DNA of 64,000 nucleotides. Source: Cypionkella sp. (GTDB taxonomy: Bacteria; Pseudomonadota; Alphaproteobacteria; Rhodobacterales; Rhodobacteraceae). The notes under the pieces are model-generated. The model was not told the origin of the DNA, made no database searches, and saw nothing but the letters and a program-made list of their open reading frames with translations. The stretch covers positions 1 through 64,000 of the forward strand of contig JALRIN010000004.1 in NCBI GenBank assembly GCA_023255415.1, read 5' to 3'. Of this stretch, positions 16,676 to 25,261 are shown piece by piece; the first letter of the stretch is position 1; the number at the start of each line of letters is the position of its first letter. The translations under genes were made by a program, and so were the position numbers.

Positions 16676-18183
16676 CGGCTTGCAAAGGCGGGTTCCAGCC
16701 ACAGCTCGACCCGTCGGTTCAACCGGCGACCAGCGGCGGTTTTATCGCAGGCAATCGGCAGCACTTCGCCAAAGGCTACAATGCTGGGCAGCTTGGCTGC
16801 ATCGGTTTCGGGCGTCAGCGCCTGCAGCGCCGTTAACACCGCCGCCGCGCGGGTTTGCGACAGATTAAGGTTTGCCGCAGCGTCGCCGGGGCCATCGGAA
16901 AACCCTGCCAATATTAGCCGCATGTTGCGAAAACTGTCGGTCTCGATCAGCCGCGCCAGATCGGCAAGGCTGTCTTGCGCGCTGGGCTCTAGGTCATTCG
17001 ATCCATCGCGAAAGCGAAACGTCAGCGACAGACGATCAGCCCGGCGCATCGTGGTCGCAAGCCGTTGCAGATCGGCAAGCGAGGTCTCTGCGCCCGCATG
17101 CGCCAGCGCCGTGATCAGCCTTGTGCCGTCATCGCTCAGCGGTTGGCGTTCGGGATTACGATCAATATAGCCGCTGGCGGCAATGGCGGCTTGGGCGCTG
17201 GGCAAGGCCAGAAACTCCAGCAGCTCGCGCGCGATCAGCGGCAGGCGGCGGCGCGGCATAAGAAAATAGACGGGCAGGGTCAGCGGATAATCCTCGGCCT
17301 TGATCGCAAGCGGGCTTGGACGCAGGGGAAAGCCGCAACTGTCGGTCAGCGGCAGCTGTTTGGCGCTGCCAATCGCACTACGGCCCGTGATCGCCAGCGC
17401 CCAAGGATCTTGTGCCACCGCTTGCGCCAAGCTTTGCAGGCTGTCATGCGCTGTAACGCTGGCGTTGCTTTGGCCCAGCCGGGCTTGCAGGGCGCGCTGC
17501 AGATCGCTGTCAGCATCCAGCCCATGCAGCGCCATAGGCATGTCTGGGCCGCCGATGTCTTGCCAATTGGTAACTTTGCCTGCCAAAGCATTGGCCAGAT
17601 CAAGCGTTGTGATCGAGGCCAGCGGATTGTCTGGCGCAACAATGGGCACCAAAGCATCAAGCGCAAGCGCCTTGCTGCCAAAATCAGGATCAGCCAGCGC
17701 GCTGAGCATCAACTCGGCGCTTCCGGCCCTCAGTGCTTGTTTCGCGGCACTGGATGGCAGAGCTTGAAAAGAAATCTCTGCCAAAATCTGATGCGTGGCC
17801 GGATCCGTCAGAATCGCTGTGTTTTCCGGCGGCTGCGGCGGGCTAAAGTCCAGACCAAGCGAAACGGCAAAGGCTGCGATCAGCGGCGGCACCAAGGCCT
17901 GACCCATTGCACCGTCGCCCACAATGCGGATTTGGGCTTTTGGCGCTTTGAGGTCAGGACAGCCTGGCCCTTCGCAGATCACACCCGCAGCATCGACAGT
18001 CAGCAAGCCATAGCGGCTTTGAATGCGAAAGACCTCGCCATCATAGCCTTGCAGCATCCCCGGAATCGCCAGCGCCCCATCGCGTGAGGTCAGGGTGACA
18101 TCTTGGGCAAAACTACCAAAAGGAAACAGGACGGCCAAAACGGCCGCCCCCCAAAAAAACTTCATACAAAGACCGCCAAACAT
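16672..18183 (-). CDS. PstS-like substrate-binding protein fused to OmpA domain
   Basis: An exported protein of about 503 residues: signal peptide (hydrophobic to FAQDV), then a region resembling phosphate-type periplasmic binding proteins (about residues 80-340: GDGAMGQALVPPLIAAF, VPIVAPDNPLASITTLDLANALAGKVTNWQDIGG), then a C-terminal OmpA/MotB peptidoglycan-binding domain (GFSDGPGDAAANLNLSQTRAAAV, RRLNRRVEL). The fusion suggests a wall-anchored ligand-binding or scaffolding protein rather than a transporter subunit; no pst permease genes are nearby. Start choices are ATG 18183, ATG 18165 or a GTG at 18189 overlapping the upstream stop. Ligand unknown. Confidence 0.78.
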   Translation of the reverse strand: MFGGLCMKFFWGAAVLAVLFPFGSFAQDVTLTSRDGALAIPGMLQGYDGEVFRIQSRYGLLTVDAAGVICEGPGCPDLKAPKAQIRIVGDGAMGQALVPPLIAAFAVSLGLDFSPPQPPENTAILTDPATHQILAEISFQALPSSAAKQALRAGSAELMLSALADPDFGSKALALDALVPIVAPDNPLASITTLDLANALAGKVTNWQDIGGPDMPMALHGLDADSDLQRALQARLGQSNASVTAHDSLQSLAQAVAQDPWALAITGRSAIGSAKQLPLTDSCGFPLRPSPLAIKAEDYPLTLPVYFLMPRRRLPLIARELLEFLALPSAQAAIAASGYIDRNPERQPLSDDGTRLITALAHAGAETSLADLQRLATTMRRADRLSLTFRFRDGSNDLEPSAQDSLADLARLIETDSFRNMRLILAGFSDGPGDAAANLNLSQTRAAAVLTALQALTPETDAAKLPSIVAFGEVLPIACDKTAAGRRLNRRVELWLEPAFASR

Positions 18184-18185
18184 GC

Positions 18186-19184
18186 TCACTCGGACGAGGC
18201 GACTTTCACGTCTGGAACAAGATTATTCAACACCAGATAATCGCCAATCGCATCACAGGCTGGCATCGCTGCGGTCAGATCGTCTTTCACCACCTTGCCG
18301 CCCGCGCTGAACAGCGTCTCGGCCAGAAGTTCGCGGCCACAGGTGGCTGCGGTCACAGCAGATTCGACCACGATGTTTGGTTGATCCGCGGGGTTTGCAG
18401 GATAGGTATAGACCTCGGCCAAAAGCGGGAATGCCGTTGTGCTGTCACCCAGCACCGACAAAAACCCCGCCGTTGCCGGCGCGCCAGTCGGCGGTGTGTT
18501 GGGCGTCGCACCGCTGATATCGCCTAAGGTGTCAAAATCTGCGCCATTTTCCAGACCGTGCAGTTGAAACGCGTCCTCATCGCTCCACTGCACGGCAAAG
18601 CGCCGCAGACGTGCAACCTCTGGCACATCAAGGCTGGCTTTCAGACTGCTGCCATCTTTGAACGTCACCTCGACGATCGCTTGCTGCGTCAGAGCGGGCA
18701 GATCGGTAAAGACCGCGCCCGTCAACGTGGTTTTTGCCGTCACCACAAGCCCTGCGTGCTTCAAGACAACGCGTTCGTCTGGATGACATGTGGCAACCAG
18801 CGTCACCGCAATCATCGCGTTTTCGGCAACCGAAAGGTCAAGGGATGCCGGGCAGCTTGGCCCAGCCACCGCCTTTTCCAGAACCGCTTCTGGCGTTAGG
18901 ATTGGCTGAAAAACCTGATGATCTGTGGCTTTGGGCAAGGCGACTTGCGGCGAAACAAGAGGCGGCTGCAACGCAAGTTTTGGGCCGCTCGCAAATTTTG
19001 GAACCTCGATCTCGGCGTCAGAGGCAACGGTTTCTACATGCGTTGGCTGAAGATGCAATTCATGCGAGAGCCGCTTCGGCTGTGCTGTGAAACTGGGGTT
19101 GCTTTGCATATAGCTGCCAGCGGCCAAAACCACTGCGGCCACCGCGATACCCGTTCCGGCCTTCTGAATGAGATGTGCAGGCAT
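18186..19184 (-). CDS. exported protein of unknown function, partner of PstS-OmpA fusion
   Basis: I do not recognise this 332-residue protein. The start is ATG 19184, preceded by a strong GGAGGG ribosome binding site. An N-terminal hydrophobic helix (about residues 8-25, GTGIAVAAVVLAAGSYM) acts as signal or anchor. A proline-rich linker follows (about residues 50-100), then a compact domain with regularly placed cysteines (near GPSCPASLDL, VATCHPDE, TAATCGREL and MPACDAIGDY) suggesting two periplasmic disulfides. Its stop abuts the start of the PstS-like/OmpA gene, so the two are co-translated and likely act together in the envelope. Confidence 0.65.
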   Translation of the reverse strand: MPAHLIQKAGTGIAVAAVVLAAGSYMQSNPSFTAQPKRLSHELHLQPTHVETVASDAEIEVPKFASGPKLALQPPLVSPQVALPKATDHQVFQPILTPEAVLEKAVAGPSCPASLDLSVAENAMIAVTLVATCHPDERVVLKHAGLVVTAKTTLTGAVFTDLPALTQQAIVEVTFKDGSSLKASLDVPEVARLRRFAVQWSDEDAFQLHGLENGADFDTLGDISGATPNTPPTGAPATAGFLSVLGDSTTAFPLLAEVYTYPANPADQPNIVVESAVTAATCGRELLAETLFSAGGKVVKDDLTAAMPACDAIGDYLVLNNLVPDVKVASSE

Positions 19185-19202
19185 TTTACCCTCCAGTTTC
19201 AT

Positions 19203-19444
19203 CTGTCTGAAGCCTTCTGGATTTCAAACAGGGCATGAGGGTGGCGAAATTTGGGAATGTTTCCGAACTTATGTCCAATCTTGCCAGAATCTGCCCGCCA
19301 CTCCGGGGGTGCGGCAACAATTTTAGCGAAATTGCCAGATCAGCTTAGACCAATAGGCGAGATTGAACACCGTTTCTTCAGACTCTGTGGGTAGTCTGGA
19401 CGTGTTTTACATCGCGAACTTTTTTCAGTTAAAGTATTGGTAAG
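19203..19444. other. divergent intergenic region before the glycan locus
   Basis: About 240 bases between the exported-protein gene (minus) and pglF-like (plus), so it must hold promoters for both. A possible plus-strand promoter is TTTACA (19406-19411), 18 bases, TAAAGT (19430-19435), but it would start RNA almost at the ATG. No gene, repeat or strong hairpin was seen. Confidence 0.3.
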
Positions 19445-21409
19445 ATGGTGTTTATGACCCTATCTCTTGCGTTGAAAGTATTGCTTTCGCTGCCCAGACG
19501 GCAAAAACGCGCAATTCAGCTTGTGGCGGATAGTGGCCTTTTGACCTTGGCACTTTGTCTTGCCTTACCCTTGCGATTGGGCAGCCTGTCTGCTGTGCCT
19601 TGGCCGGATGTTTGGCTGACTTTGGCGGTTGTGGTGCCGCCAAGTCTTGGTCTGTTCATTTATTTGGGGTTCTACCGCGCCATTTTGCGCTATGCCGACG
19701 GTGCAGTTTTACAGGCGCTTTTGATTGGTTCGCTTGGATCAGGTGTGCTGATGCTGATCGCAGCACAGACTGTTGCGGCGTCTATCCCAAGTTCGGTGCC
19801 GGTGATCTACGCGCTGCTGGCCTTTATGCTCACCGGGGGCACGCGCATGGCGATGCGCAGCCTCTGTCTGCTCAGTCAGGCCCAGCCGCGGGTGCCGGTT
19901 ATTCTTTATGGCGCAGGGTCGTCGGGGCGTCAGTTGCTGGGGTCTTTGTTGCGTGGCCCAACCTATGCTCCGGTGGCCTTTATTGATGACGCAGCCGAGC
20001 TGCAGGGGGCAGAAATCAGCGGTGTTAGGGTCTATAAACGCAGTGATTTGGCGCGCTTGCTTCGGTGCACTGGCGCAAAAACCGTTCTGCTGGCGATGCC
20101 AAACCTTGATCGCGCTGCACGCCGCAGGATTTTGCAGGATTTGTCAGCACTGCCGGTTCGCCTGCAAACCGTACCCGCTTTGTCGGAGCTTATTTCTGGC
20201 AAGGCCAAAGTTTCTGACCTGCGCGCGGTTGAAATCGAAGATTTGCTTGGCCGTGACCCTGTAGCGCCGCGCGTCGATTTGATTGCGCAGAGCATTGAGG
20301 GCAAGGTCGTGATGGTAACCGGGGCAGGCGGTTCGATTGGCGCAGAACTCTGTCGTCAGATCTTGCTGGCCCGCCCATCGATCTTGATCCTCTTCGAGAT
20401 GTCAGAGGTGTTGCTATATCAGGCCCATGCCGACTTGCTTGCAGCGATGCGCCTGCAATCTGCGCAGGTGCAGATCGTGCCCGTTTTAGGCTCGGTTTGT
20501 GATATGCAGCGGGTTAGATCCGTGTTGGCAGCCTGGCGGGTGCAGACGCTCTATCACGCTGCCGCCTATAAGCACGTGCCTTTGGTCGAACAGAACGTCA
20601 TCGAGGGAATTCGCAACAATCTGTTCGGCACGGTAACCCTGTCAGAGGCCGCAGTGATCGAGGGCGTCGAGGCGTTTATTCTGATCTCGACCGACAAAGC
20701 CGTGCGACCAACCAATGTTATGGGCGCAAGCAAACGCATGGCCGAAATGGTTTGTCAGGCCTGGGCAGAGCGGCAGTCGAAAACGCGGTTCTCGATAGTG
20801 CGCTTTGGCAATGTTTTGGGCTCCTCTGGATCTGTCATTCCGCTGTTTCGCCAACAAATCGCCGAAGGTGGCCCGCTCACCGTGACGCATCCCGAGATCA
20901 CTCGCTATTTCATGACAATCGCCGAGGCGGCGCAGCTGGTGCTACAAGCCGGCGCCTTGGCACAAGGCGGCGAGGTTTTTGTGCTCGATATGGGCAAACC
21001 GGTTAAAATCCTCGATTTAGCGCAGCGAATCGCAAGACTTTCGGGCTTAACTCCCGCTATTGTTTCAAGAGCCCGGCCACGGGCAACTCTGATCGAGGGT
21101 AATATTGCGATTGTCTTCAGCGGTTTGCGTCCAGGCGAAAAGCTGCATGAAGAGCTGTTAATCTGCAACCGCGCTATGCCGACGCTCCATCCGCAGATTT
21201 TCATGGCGCAAGAAGACTTTTTGCCTTGGCAGGATATGGCAACCGCATTGCAAGCGATTGCCGAGGCCTGTCAACAAAATGACGTCCCCAGACTTAAGCT
21301 TTTACTGACGCTTGCGCGCACGGAATACGCTGCTGCGACAGAGGTCGATGATTTTGTCTGGCTCGGCCAAGCAAGGTCGGAAGCCGCTTCGAAATTCGCC
21401 GCCGAATGA
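19445..21409 (+). CDS. membrane-bound UDP-sugar 4,6-dehydratase (PglF/FlaA1/CapD-like)
   Basis: Large 4,6-dehydratases convert UDP-GlcNAc to the 4-keto-6-deoxy sugar that feeds bacillosamine-type diacetamido sugars. The protein has 654 residues: four N-terminal transmembrane helices (to about residue 130), a first Rossmann-like domain (VPVILYGAGSSGRQLL), and a catalytic SDR domain starting at VTGAGGSIGAELCRQ (about residue 294) with STDKAVRPTNVMGASKRMAEM. Methionine where small SDRs have tyrosine is typical of this membrane class. It precedes pglC-, pglD- and pglE-like genes. A polysaccharide epimerase role is an alternative, but the neighbours favour the PglF reaction. Confidence 0.85.
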   Translation: MVFMTLSLALKVLLSLPRRQKRAIQLVADSGLLTLALCLALPLRLGSLSAVPWPDVWLTLAVVVPPSLGLFIYLGFYRAILRYADGAVLQALLIGSLGSGVLMLIAAQTVAASIPSSVPVIYALLAFMLTGGTRMAMRSLCLLSQAQPRVPVILYGAGSSGRQLLGSLLRGPTYAPVAFIDDAAELQGAEISGVRVYKRSDLARLLRCTGAKTVLLAMPNLDRAARRRILQDLSALPVRLQTVPALSELISGKAKVSDLRAVEIEDLLGRDPVAPRVDLIAQSIEGKVVMVTGAGGSIGAELCRQILLARPSILILFEMSEVLLYQAHADLLAAMRLQSAQVQIVPVLGSVCDMQRVRSVLAAWRVQTLYHAAAYKHVPLVEQNVIEGIRNNLFGTVTLSEAAVIEGVEAFILISTDKAVRPTNVMGASKRMAEMVCQAWAERQSKTRFSIVRFGNVLGSSGSVIPLFRQQIAEGGPLTVTHPEITRYFMTIAEAAQLVLQAGALAQGGEVFVLDMGKPVKILDLAQRIARLSGLTPAIVSRARPRATLIEGNIAIVFSGLRPGEKLHEELLICNRAMPTLHPQIFMAQEDFLPWQDMATALQAIAEACQQNDVPRLKLLLTLARTEYAAATEVDDFVWLGQARSEAASKFAAE

Positions 21410-21733
21410 CACTTTCAGCCGACTCTTAATCAACGCACTGCAAGATACAAAATTACCTAAACGCATTTATCATCTTTGGCGCCCTTCGCCCTTACGTGAC
21501 GTGAAAGTTAAGCCGTTTTGCTGCGAAATATAAGATTAAACCGTACTTTGCCACGTCGACACACCTAGGGACTGATTTTCAAAAGAATTGAATTTTTGAC
21601 GCAGTTGGCAATAAGCAAATGAGCAAGAGCATGACGAAGCAAAGCATAAGCAGCACGGTCAATCGAACTCGCCATGCGATTGCAGTGCTGCAATTCCTCT
21701 ATCGCATGCAAAATCTTAGGTGGGGGTAATCAG
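21410..21733. other. AT-rich intergenic spacer
   Basis: 324 bases between the dehydratase and the sugar transferase. No open frame with similarity, no tRNA and no clear terminator. It contains AT-rich patches and several loosely promoter-like hexamers (for example TTGACG at about 21596), none convincing. The gap suggests the pglC-D-E part may have its own promoter. Confidence 0.3.
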
Positions 21734-22339
21734 ATGTCCTTGGCCTTAAAGCGTTTGCTTGACGTCTGTTTTGCCAGCTTCGGCTTGGTGCTGTTTTCGC
21801 CCGTCATGGCCTATATCGCTTGGCGGTTAAGCAAGGAAATGGGCCGGCCGGTATTTTTTCGTCAAACCCGCCCGGGCAAACACGGTAAGCCGTTTCAGCT
21901 GATAAAATTTCGCACCATGCGCGACGCGATCGATCAAGATGGGGCTGCCTTGCCCGATGCGGAAAGGTTAACGATTTTTGGCCAGACCTTGCGGACAACA
22001 AGTCTGGACGAGTTGCCCGAGCTTTGGAATGTTTTGAAAGGCGAGATGAGTCTTGTGGGGCCAAGGCCGCTGTTGCCAGAGTATATGCCGCTTTATTCAA
22101 ACGCCCAGGCACGTCGTCATGACCTGCGTCCGGGCCTTACGGGTTGGGCGCAAGTCAATGGCCGGAACGCGCTGACTTGGGAAGAGAAATTCAGACTGGA
22201 TCTTTGGTATCTGGAAAATCGCAGCCTTTGGCTAGATCTGAAGATCATTGCCCTGACATTCGTCAAAGTCCTGCATCGCGATGGCATTGCAGCTGCGGGC
22301 GAGGCAACGATGCCGAAGTTTACTGGATCACAGAATTGA
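21734..22339 (+). CDS. initiating sugar-1-phosphate transferase (PglC-like)
   Basis: Transfers a sugar phosphate from a UDP-sugar to undecaprenyl phosphate, starting lipid-linked glycan assembly at the inner membrane. From ATG 21734, with GGTGGGGG upstream, it has 201 residues: one reentrant membrane helix (about residues 12-32), the KFRTMRDA block, the catalytic Asp-Glu dyad in TSLDELPELWNVLKGEMSLVG, and PRPLLPEYM and RPGLTGWAQVNGRN. The short single-helix form is the PglC type (monotopic phosphoglycosyl transferase) rather than the large WbaP type. Neighbouring PglF/D/E homologues suggest UDP-diacetylbacillosamine or a relative as donor. Confidence 0.88.
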   Translation: MSLALKRLLDVCFASFGLVLFSPVMAYIAWRLSKEMGRPVFFRQTRPGKHGKPFQLIKFRTMRDAIDQDGAALPDAERLTIFGQTLRTTSLDELPELWNVLKGEMSLVGPRPLLPEYMPLYSNAQARRHDLRPGLTGWAQVNGRNALTWEEKFRLDLWYLENRSLWLDLKIIALTFVKVLHRDGIAAAGEATMPKFTGSQN

Positions 22340-22983
22340 CAACGCTGATTGGGGTCTATGGCGCGGGCGGTTGTGGGCGAGGCATCATGCCGCTTCTGCG
22401 CCAGAAGGTGCGGGGCAGTTCGGCTCATTTGGTCTTTATCGATGATAATCCGACGACCGATCAGGTGAACGGGCATCATGTTGTAACATGGCAGAAATTT
22501 CTACACTTGCCCGCTGAAACCCGCGCCGTCTGTCTGGCGGTTGCCTCGGGCGCTGTCCGCGAAAGATTGGCTGGCCTGTGCGACCAGGCCGATCTGCCCT
22601 TGATCGAGGCGCGAGCGGCCAATGTGGTGCAGATGGATGGTGTCAGCCTGGGGGCTGGCGCCTGCCTGTCGCCTTTTGTGACACTGACTTCAAACATTCA
22701 GATCGGCCGCGCTTTTCATGCCAACAGCTACTCTTATGTCGAACATGACTGCAGGATCGGCGATTTTGTGACCTTTGCGCCGGGGGTTCATTGCAATGGC
22801 AATGTGGTGATCGGTGATCACGCCTTCCTTGGTGCCGGGGCGATCCTTCGCCAGGGCAGGTCAGACACGCCGCTGTTGATAGGGCGTGGTGCGGTGGTTG
22901 GCATGGGGGCGGTGGTTACAAAAGACGTGCCTGCAGGGGTTACGGTGATTGGTAATCCGGCCCGGATTTATCTTAAAAAGTAA
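22336..22983 (+). CDS. sugar O/N-acetyltransferase, PglD/NeuD family
   Basis: PglD-type enzymes acetylate the 4-amino sugar made by the aminotransferase. An N-terminal Rossmann-like domain begins VYGAGGCGRGI; a left-handed beta-helix follows with hexapeptide turns (GVSLGAGACLSPFVTL, IGDFVTFAPGVHCNGNVVIG, LIGRGAVVGMGAVVTKDV) and the closing GNPARI. No ATG is available after the pglC stop in this frame; the likely start is TTG 22336, overlapping the pglC stop as TTGA and giving 215 residues. The tight coupling to pglC and the following aminotransferase gene support the diacetamido-sugar pathway. Confidence 0.85.
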   Translation: MTTLIGVYGAGGCGRGIMPLLRQKVRGSSAHLVFIDDNPTTDQVNGHHVVTWQKFLHLPAETRAVCLAVASGAVRERLAGLCDQADLPLIEARAANVVQMDGVSLGAGACLSPFVTLTSNIQIGRAFHANSYSYVEHDCRIGDFVTFAPGVHCNGNVVIGDHAFLGAGAILRQGRSDTPLLIGRGAVVGMGAVVTKDVPAGVTVIGNPARIYLKK

Positions 22984-22995
22984 AAGGTTCACTGC

Positions 22996-24123
22996 ATGCG
23001 CATTTACCTGTCGCGCCCTCACATGTCTGGACATGAGCAAACCTACATCGCAGAGGCTTTTGCGTCGAATTTTGTTGCGCCCATCGGCCCACAACTCGAC
23101 GCATTCGAGGCCGCCGTTGCCGCCTATTTGGGCGGAGGTTTGCACTGCGTGGCGCTCTCGTCAGGCTCGGCCGCGCTCCATTTGGCCTTGCGGATCGCCG
23201 GAGTAGGGCAGGGGGATGAGGTTTGGATTTCCTCTATGACCTTTGCCGGGGGCGTTTTTCCGTTAAATTATTTGGGCGCTGTGCCAAGATTTTTTGATCT
23301 GGACCCGAAGACTTGGACGATTGACATCGATCTGTTGGAGCAAGAGCTGCAGACTGCAGCCCGCAAAAATCGGCTGCCAAAGGCAATCCTCCCGACCGAT
23401 CTTTATGGTCAAAGCGTTGATATCGCTCGGTTAGAGGGGCTCGCCCGCAGCTACGATGTAAAATTGGTCCATGATTCCGCAGAAAGCCTTGGCGCGACGA
23501 CGCTTTTCGGTCGCAAAGCTGGCAGTGGTGGCGATGCCTCGATCCTTTCTTTTAATGGTAATAAAATTATCACCACATCTGGTGGTGGCATGCTTGTCAC
23601 AAAACATAAGTCTTGGGCTGACTCTGCACGGTTCCTTGCCGCCCAAGCCCGCGATCCAGCCCCGCACTATGAACATTCCACGTTCGGCTACAATTACCGT
23701 CTGTCAAATATCTGCGCAGCCATCGGCTTGGGTCAGATGCAAGTCTTGCAGGATCGAGTTACAAGGCGGCGGGCAATACTTGAACGCTATCGACAGGTTC
23801 TTGCGCCACTGGGCATCGAATTTATGCCTGAACCGCCGGGATCGCAGAGCTCGCGCTGGTTGACGACCATTCGCATTGATCCGCAACGCACAGGCACCAC
23901 ACGAGAGGAGATTCGCAACAATCTGTTGGAGCAAAAGATTGAGTCGAGGCCACTTTGGAAGCCAATGCACCTCCAGCCGCTCTATCGCGGTGCATTTTAT
24001 CATGGTTCGGGCCACGATGTCGCGCTTTTTGATCTTGGGCTATGCCTACCCTCCGGCAGCGATATGACTGATGATCAACAAAGCGAGGTGATCACTCGGG
24101 TGCAGAGCCTGTGCCGGTATTAA
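22996..24123 (+). CDS. PLP-dependent sugar aminotransferase, DegT/DnrJ/EryC1 family (PglE-like)
   Basis: Adds the amino group at C4 of a UDP-4-keto sugar using glutamate and pyridoxal phosphate. The 375-residue protein shows SSGSAALHLALRIAGVGQGDEVW, LPTDLYGQSVD, VHDSAESLGA and the cofactor lysine in SFNGNKIITTSGGGM (about residue 190), then FGYNYRLSNICAAIG. It begins 12 bases after the acetyltransferase stop. With the upstream PglF-, PglC- and PglD-like proteins it completes a bacillosamine-type set. Its last 32 bases overlap the 3' end of the convergent glycosyltransferase gene. Confidence 0.88.
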   Translation: MRIYLSRPHMSGHEQTYIAEAFASNFVAPIGPQLDAFEAAVAAYLGGGLHCVALSSGSAALHLALRIAGVGQGDEVWISSMTFAGGVFPLNYLGAVPRFFDLDPKTWTIDIDLLEQELQTAARKNRLPKAILPTDLYGQSVDIARLEGLARSYDVKLVHDSAESLGATTLFGRKAGSGGDASILSFNGNKIITTSGGGMLVTKHKSWADSARFLAAQARDPAPHYEHSTFGYNYRLSNICAAIGLGQMQVLQDRVTRRRAILERYRQVLAPLGIEFMPEPPGSQSSRWLTTIRIDPQRTGTTREEIRNNLLEQKIESRPLWKPMHLQPLYRGAFYHGSGHDVALFDLGLCLPSGSDMTDDQQSEVITRVQSLCRY

Positions 24124-25240
24124 CGCCAAGCGCTTTAAGCATTACGGCGTTCACCAGATTTACATCGTATTTTTTGACCGCGCGCAGCCGCGCTTTCGCT
24201 CCCATCGCCGAGACGAGCGCGGGGTTTTCAATAAATCGCACCATAGCAGAAACGAGCGCGTCGCTATCTTTAACGGGAACCAAAAATCCAGACTCGCCGT
24301 CCACAATCGTTTCGCGACAACCTGGAGCATCCGTCGTTATGATGGGTCGTCCCATCGCCATCGCCTCTAAAACGGTTCTTGGTGTCCCCTCTCGATAACT
24401 GGGCAGCACATAGACATGGCACGCCCTGATGCTTGGCCGCACATCCAGCAACTCCCCATGCCACTTTATGGATCCAGCATCACTCCAGGCGCGAACCTCG
24501 GAAATTGGAATCGCCTCCGGGTTGCTGTCCCCGCCTCCAACAAGATGAAAAGACACATTTGGGTGTATTTCTAAAATATGCTTTGCCGCTTTAGCATATT
24601 CACGAAGGCCCTTATCGTTTAGCAGGCGCGCTATCATAAGAAACTGAATGTTGCCTTCTGGAAATTCTGTTGGCAAAAATCGCGAAAGATCTACACCAGA
24701 TCCGTTTAAAATTATTGAGCGGGAGTTCGTTGTTAAAATTCCAATCTTTTTTAGATATTCTCTATCATCGACATTTTGAAAAAATATCAAGCTCGCACGC
24801 TTGATAGCATTATGATAAAGCCAACAGACAATTTTAAAAATCACTGTATGTTTGACGCTATGGTTGTTTGTAAAGGCGTAACCTAAACCAGTGACAAGAC
24901 CAAAGCGATTTGGAATTTTCGTGAACCATGAAGCATAAAGGCCCCAAATAACCGGCTTGATCGTATATCCAAGAAAAACATCTGGTCGTATATTAGTCAT
25001 TAATCGGCATAGCAAAATAAGGTATTTAATATCAGAAAATGGATTTAGACCATGTCGGGAAACATCTATGTCGTGAGTCAAGACGCCATTTAGAATAAGC
25101 CAGCTCTTAATGTCGGAATCATGTTTTAGTCCAGGAGCGCAAACGTGAACCTCGCAGCCGGCCTCTATCAACGAAATAATTAATGGACCCCTGAAGTTAT
25201 AAAGCGATGACCGAAAGCTGCCCAAAATCAATATTTTCAT
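24092..25240 (-). CDS. glycosyltransferase family 4, PglA-like
   Basis: Adds a sugar to a lipid-linked acceptor at the cytoplasmic face of the membrane. The N-terminus (KILILGSF..SLYNFRGPLI, later SRHGLNPFSDI) resembles PglA, which adds GalNAc to bacillosamine in Campylobacter. The C-terminal donor domain has IARLLNDKGLREY and the GT4 signature REGTPRTVLEAMAMGRPII. Start ATG 25240 gives 382 residues; a GTG at 25255 is an alternative. It is the last gene of the minus-strand glycan operon and is clearly richer in A and T than the plus-strand genes it faces. Confidence 0.85.
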   Translation of the reverse strand: MKILILGSFRSSLYNFRGPLIISLIEAGCEVHVCAPGLKHDSDIKSWLILNGVLTHDIDVSRHGLNPFSDIKYLILLCRLMTNIRPDVFLGYTIKPVIWGLYASWFTKIPNRFGLVTGLGYAFTNNHSVKHTVIFKIVCWLYHNAIKRASLIFFQNVDDREYLKKIGILTTNSRSIILNGSGVDLSRFLPTEFPEGNIQFLMIARLLNDKGLREYAKAAKHILEIHPNVSFHLVGGGDSNPEAIPISEVRAWSDAGSIKWHGELLDVRPSIRACHVYVLPSYREGTPRTVLEAMAMGRPIITTDAPGCRETIVDGESGFLVPVKDSDALVSAMVRFIENPALVSAMGAKARLRAVKKYDVNLVNAVMLKALGVNTGTGSAPE

Positions 25241-25261
25241 TTTAATGTTGACCACATTTAT

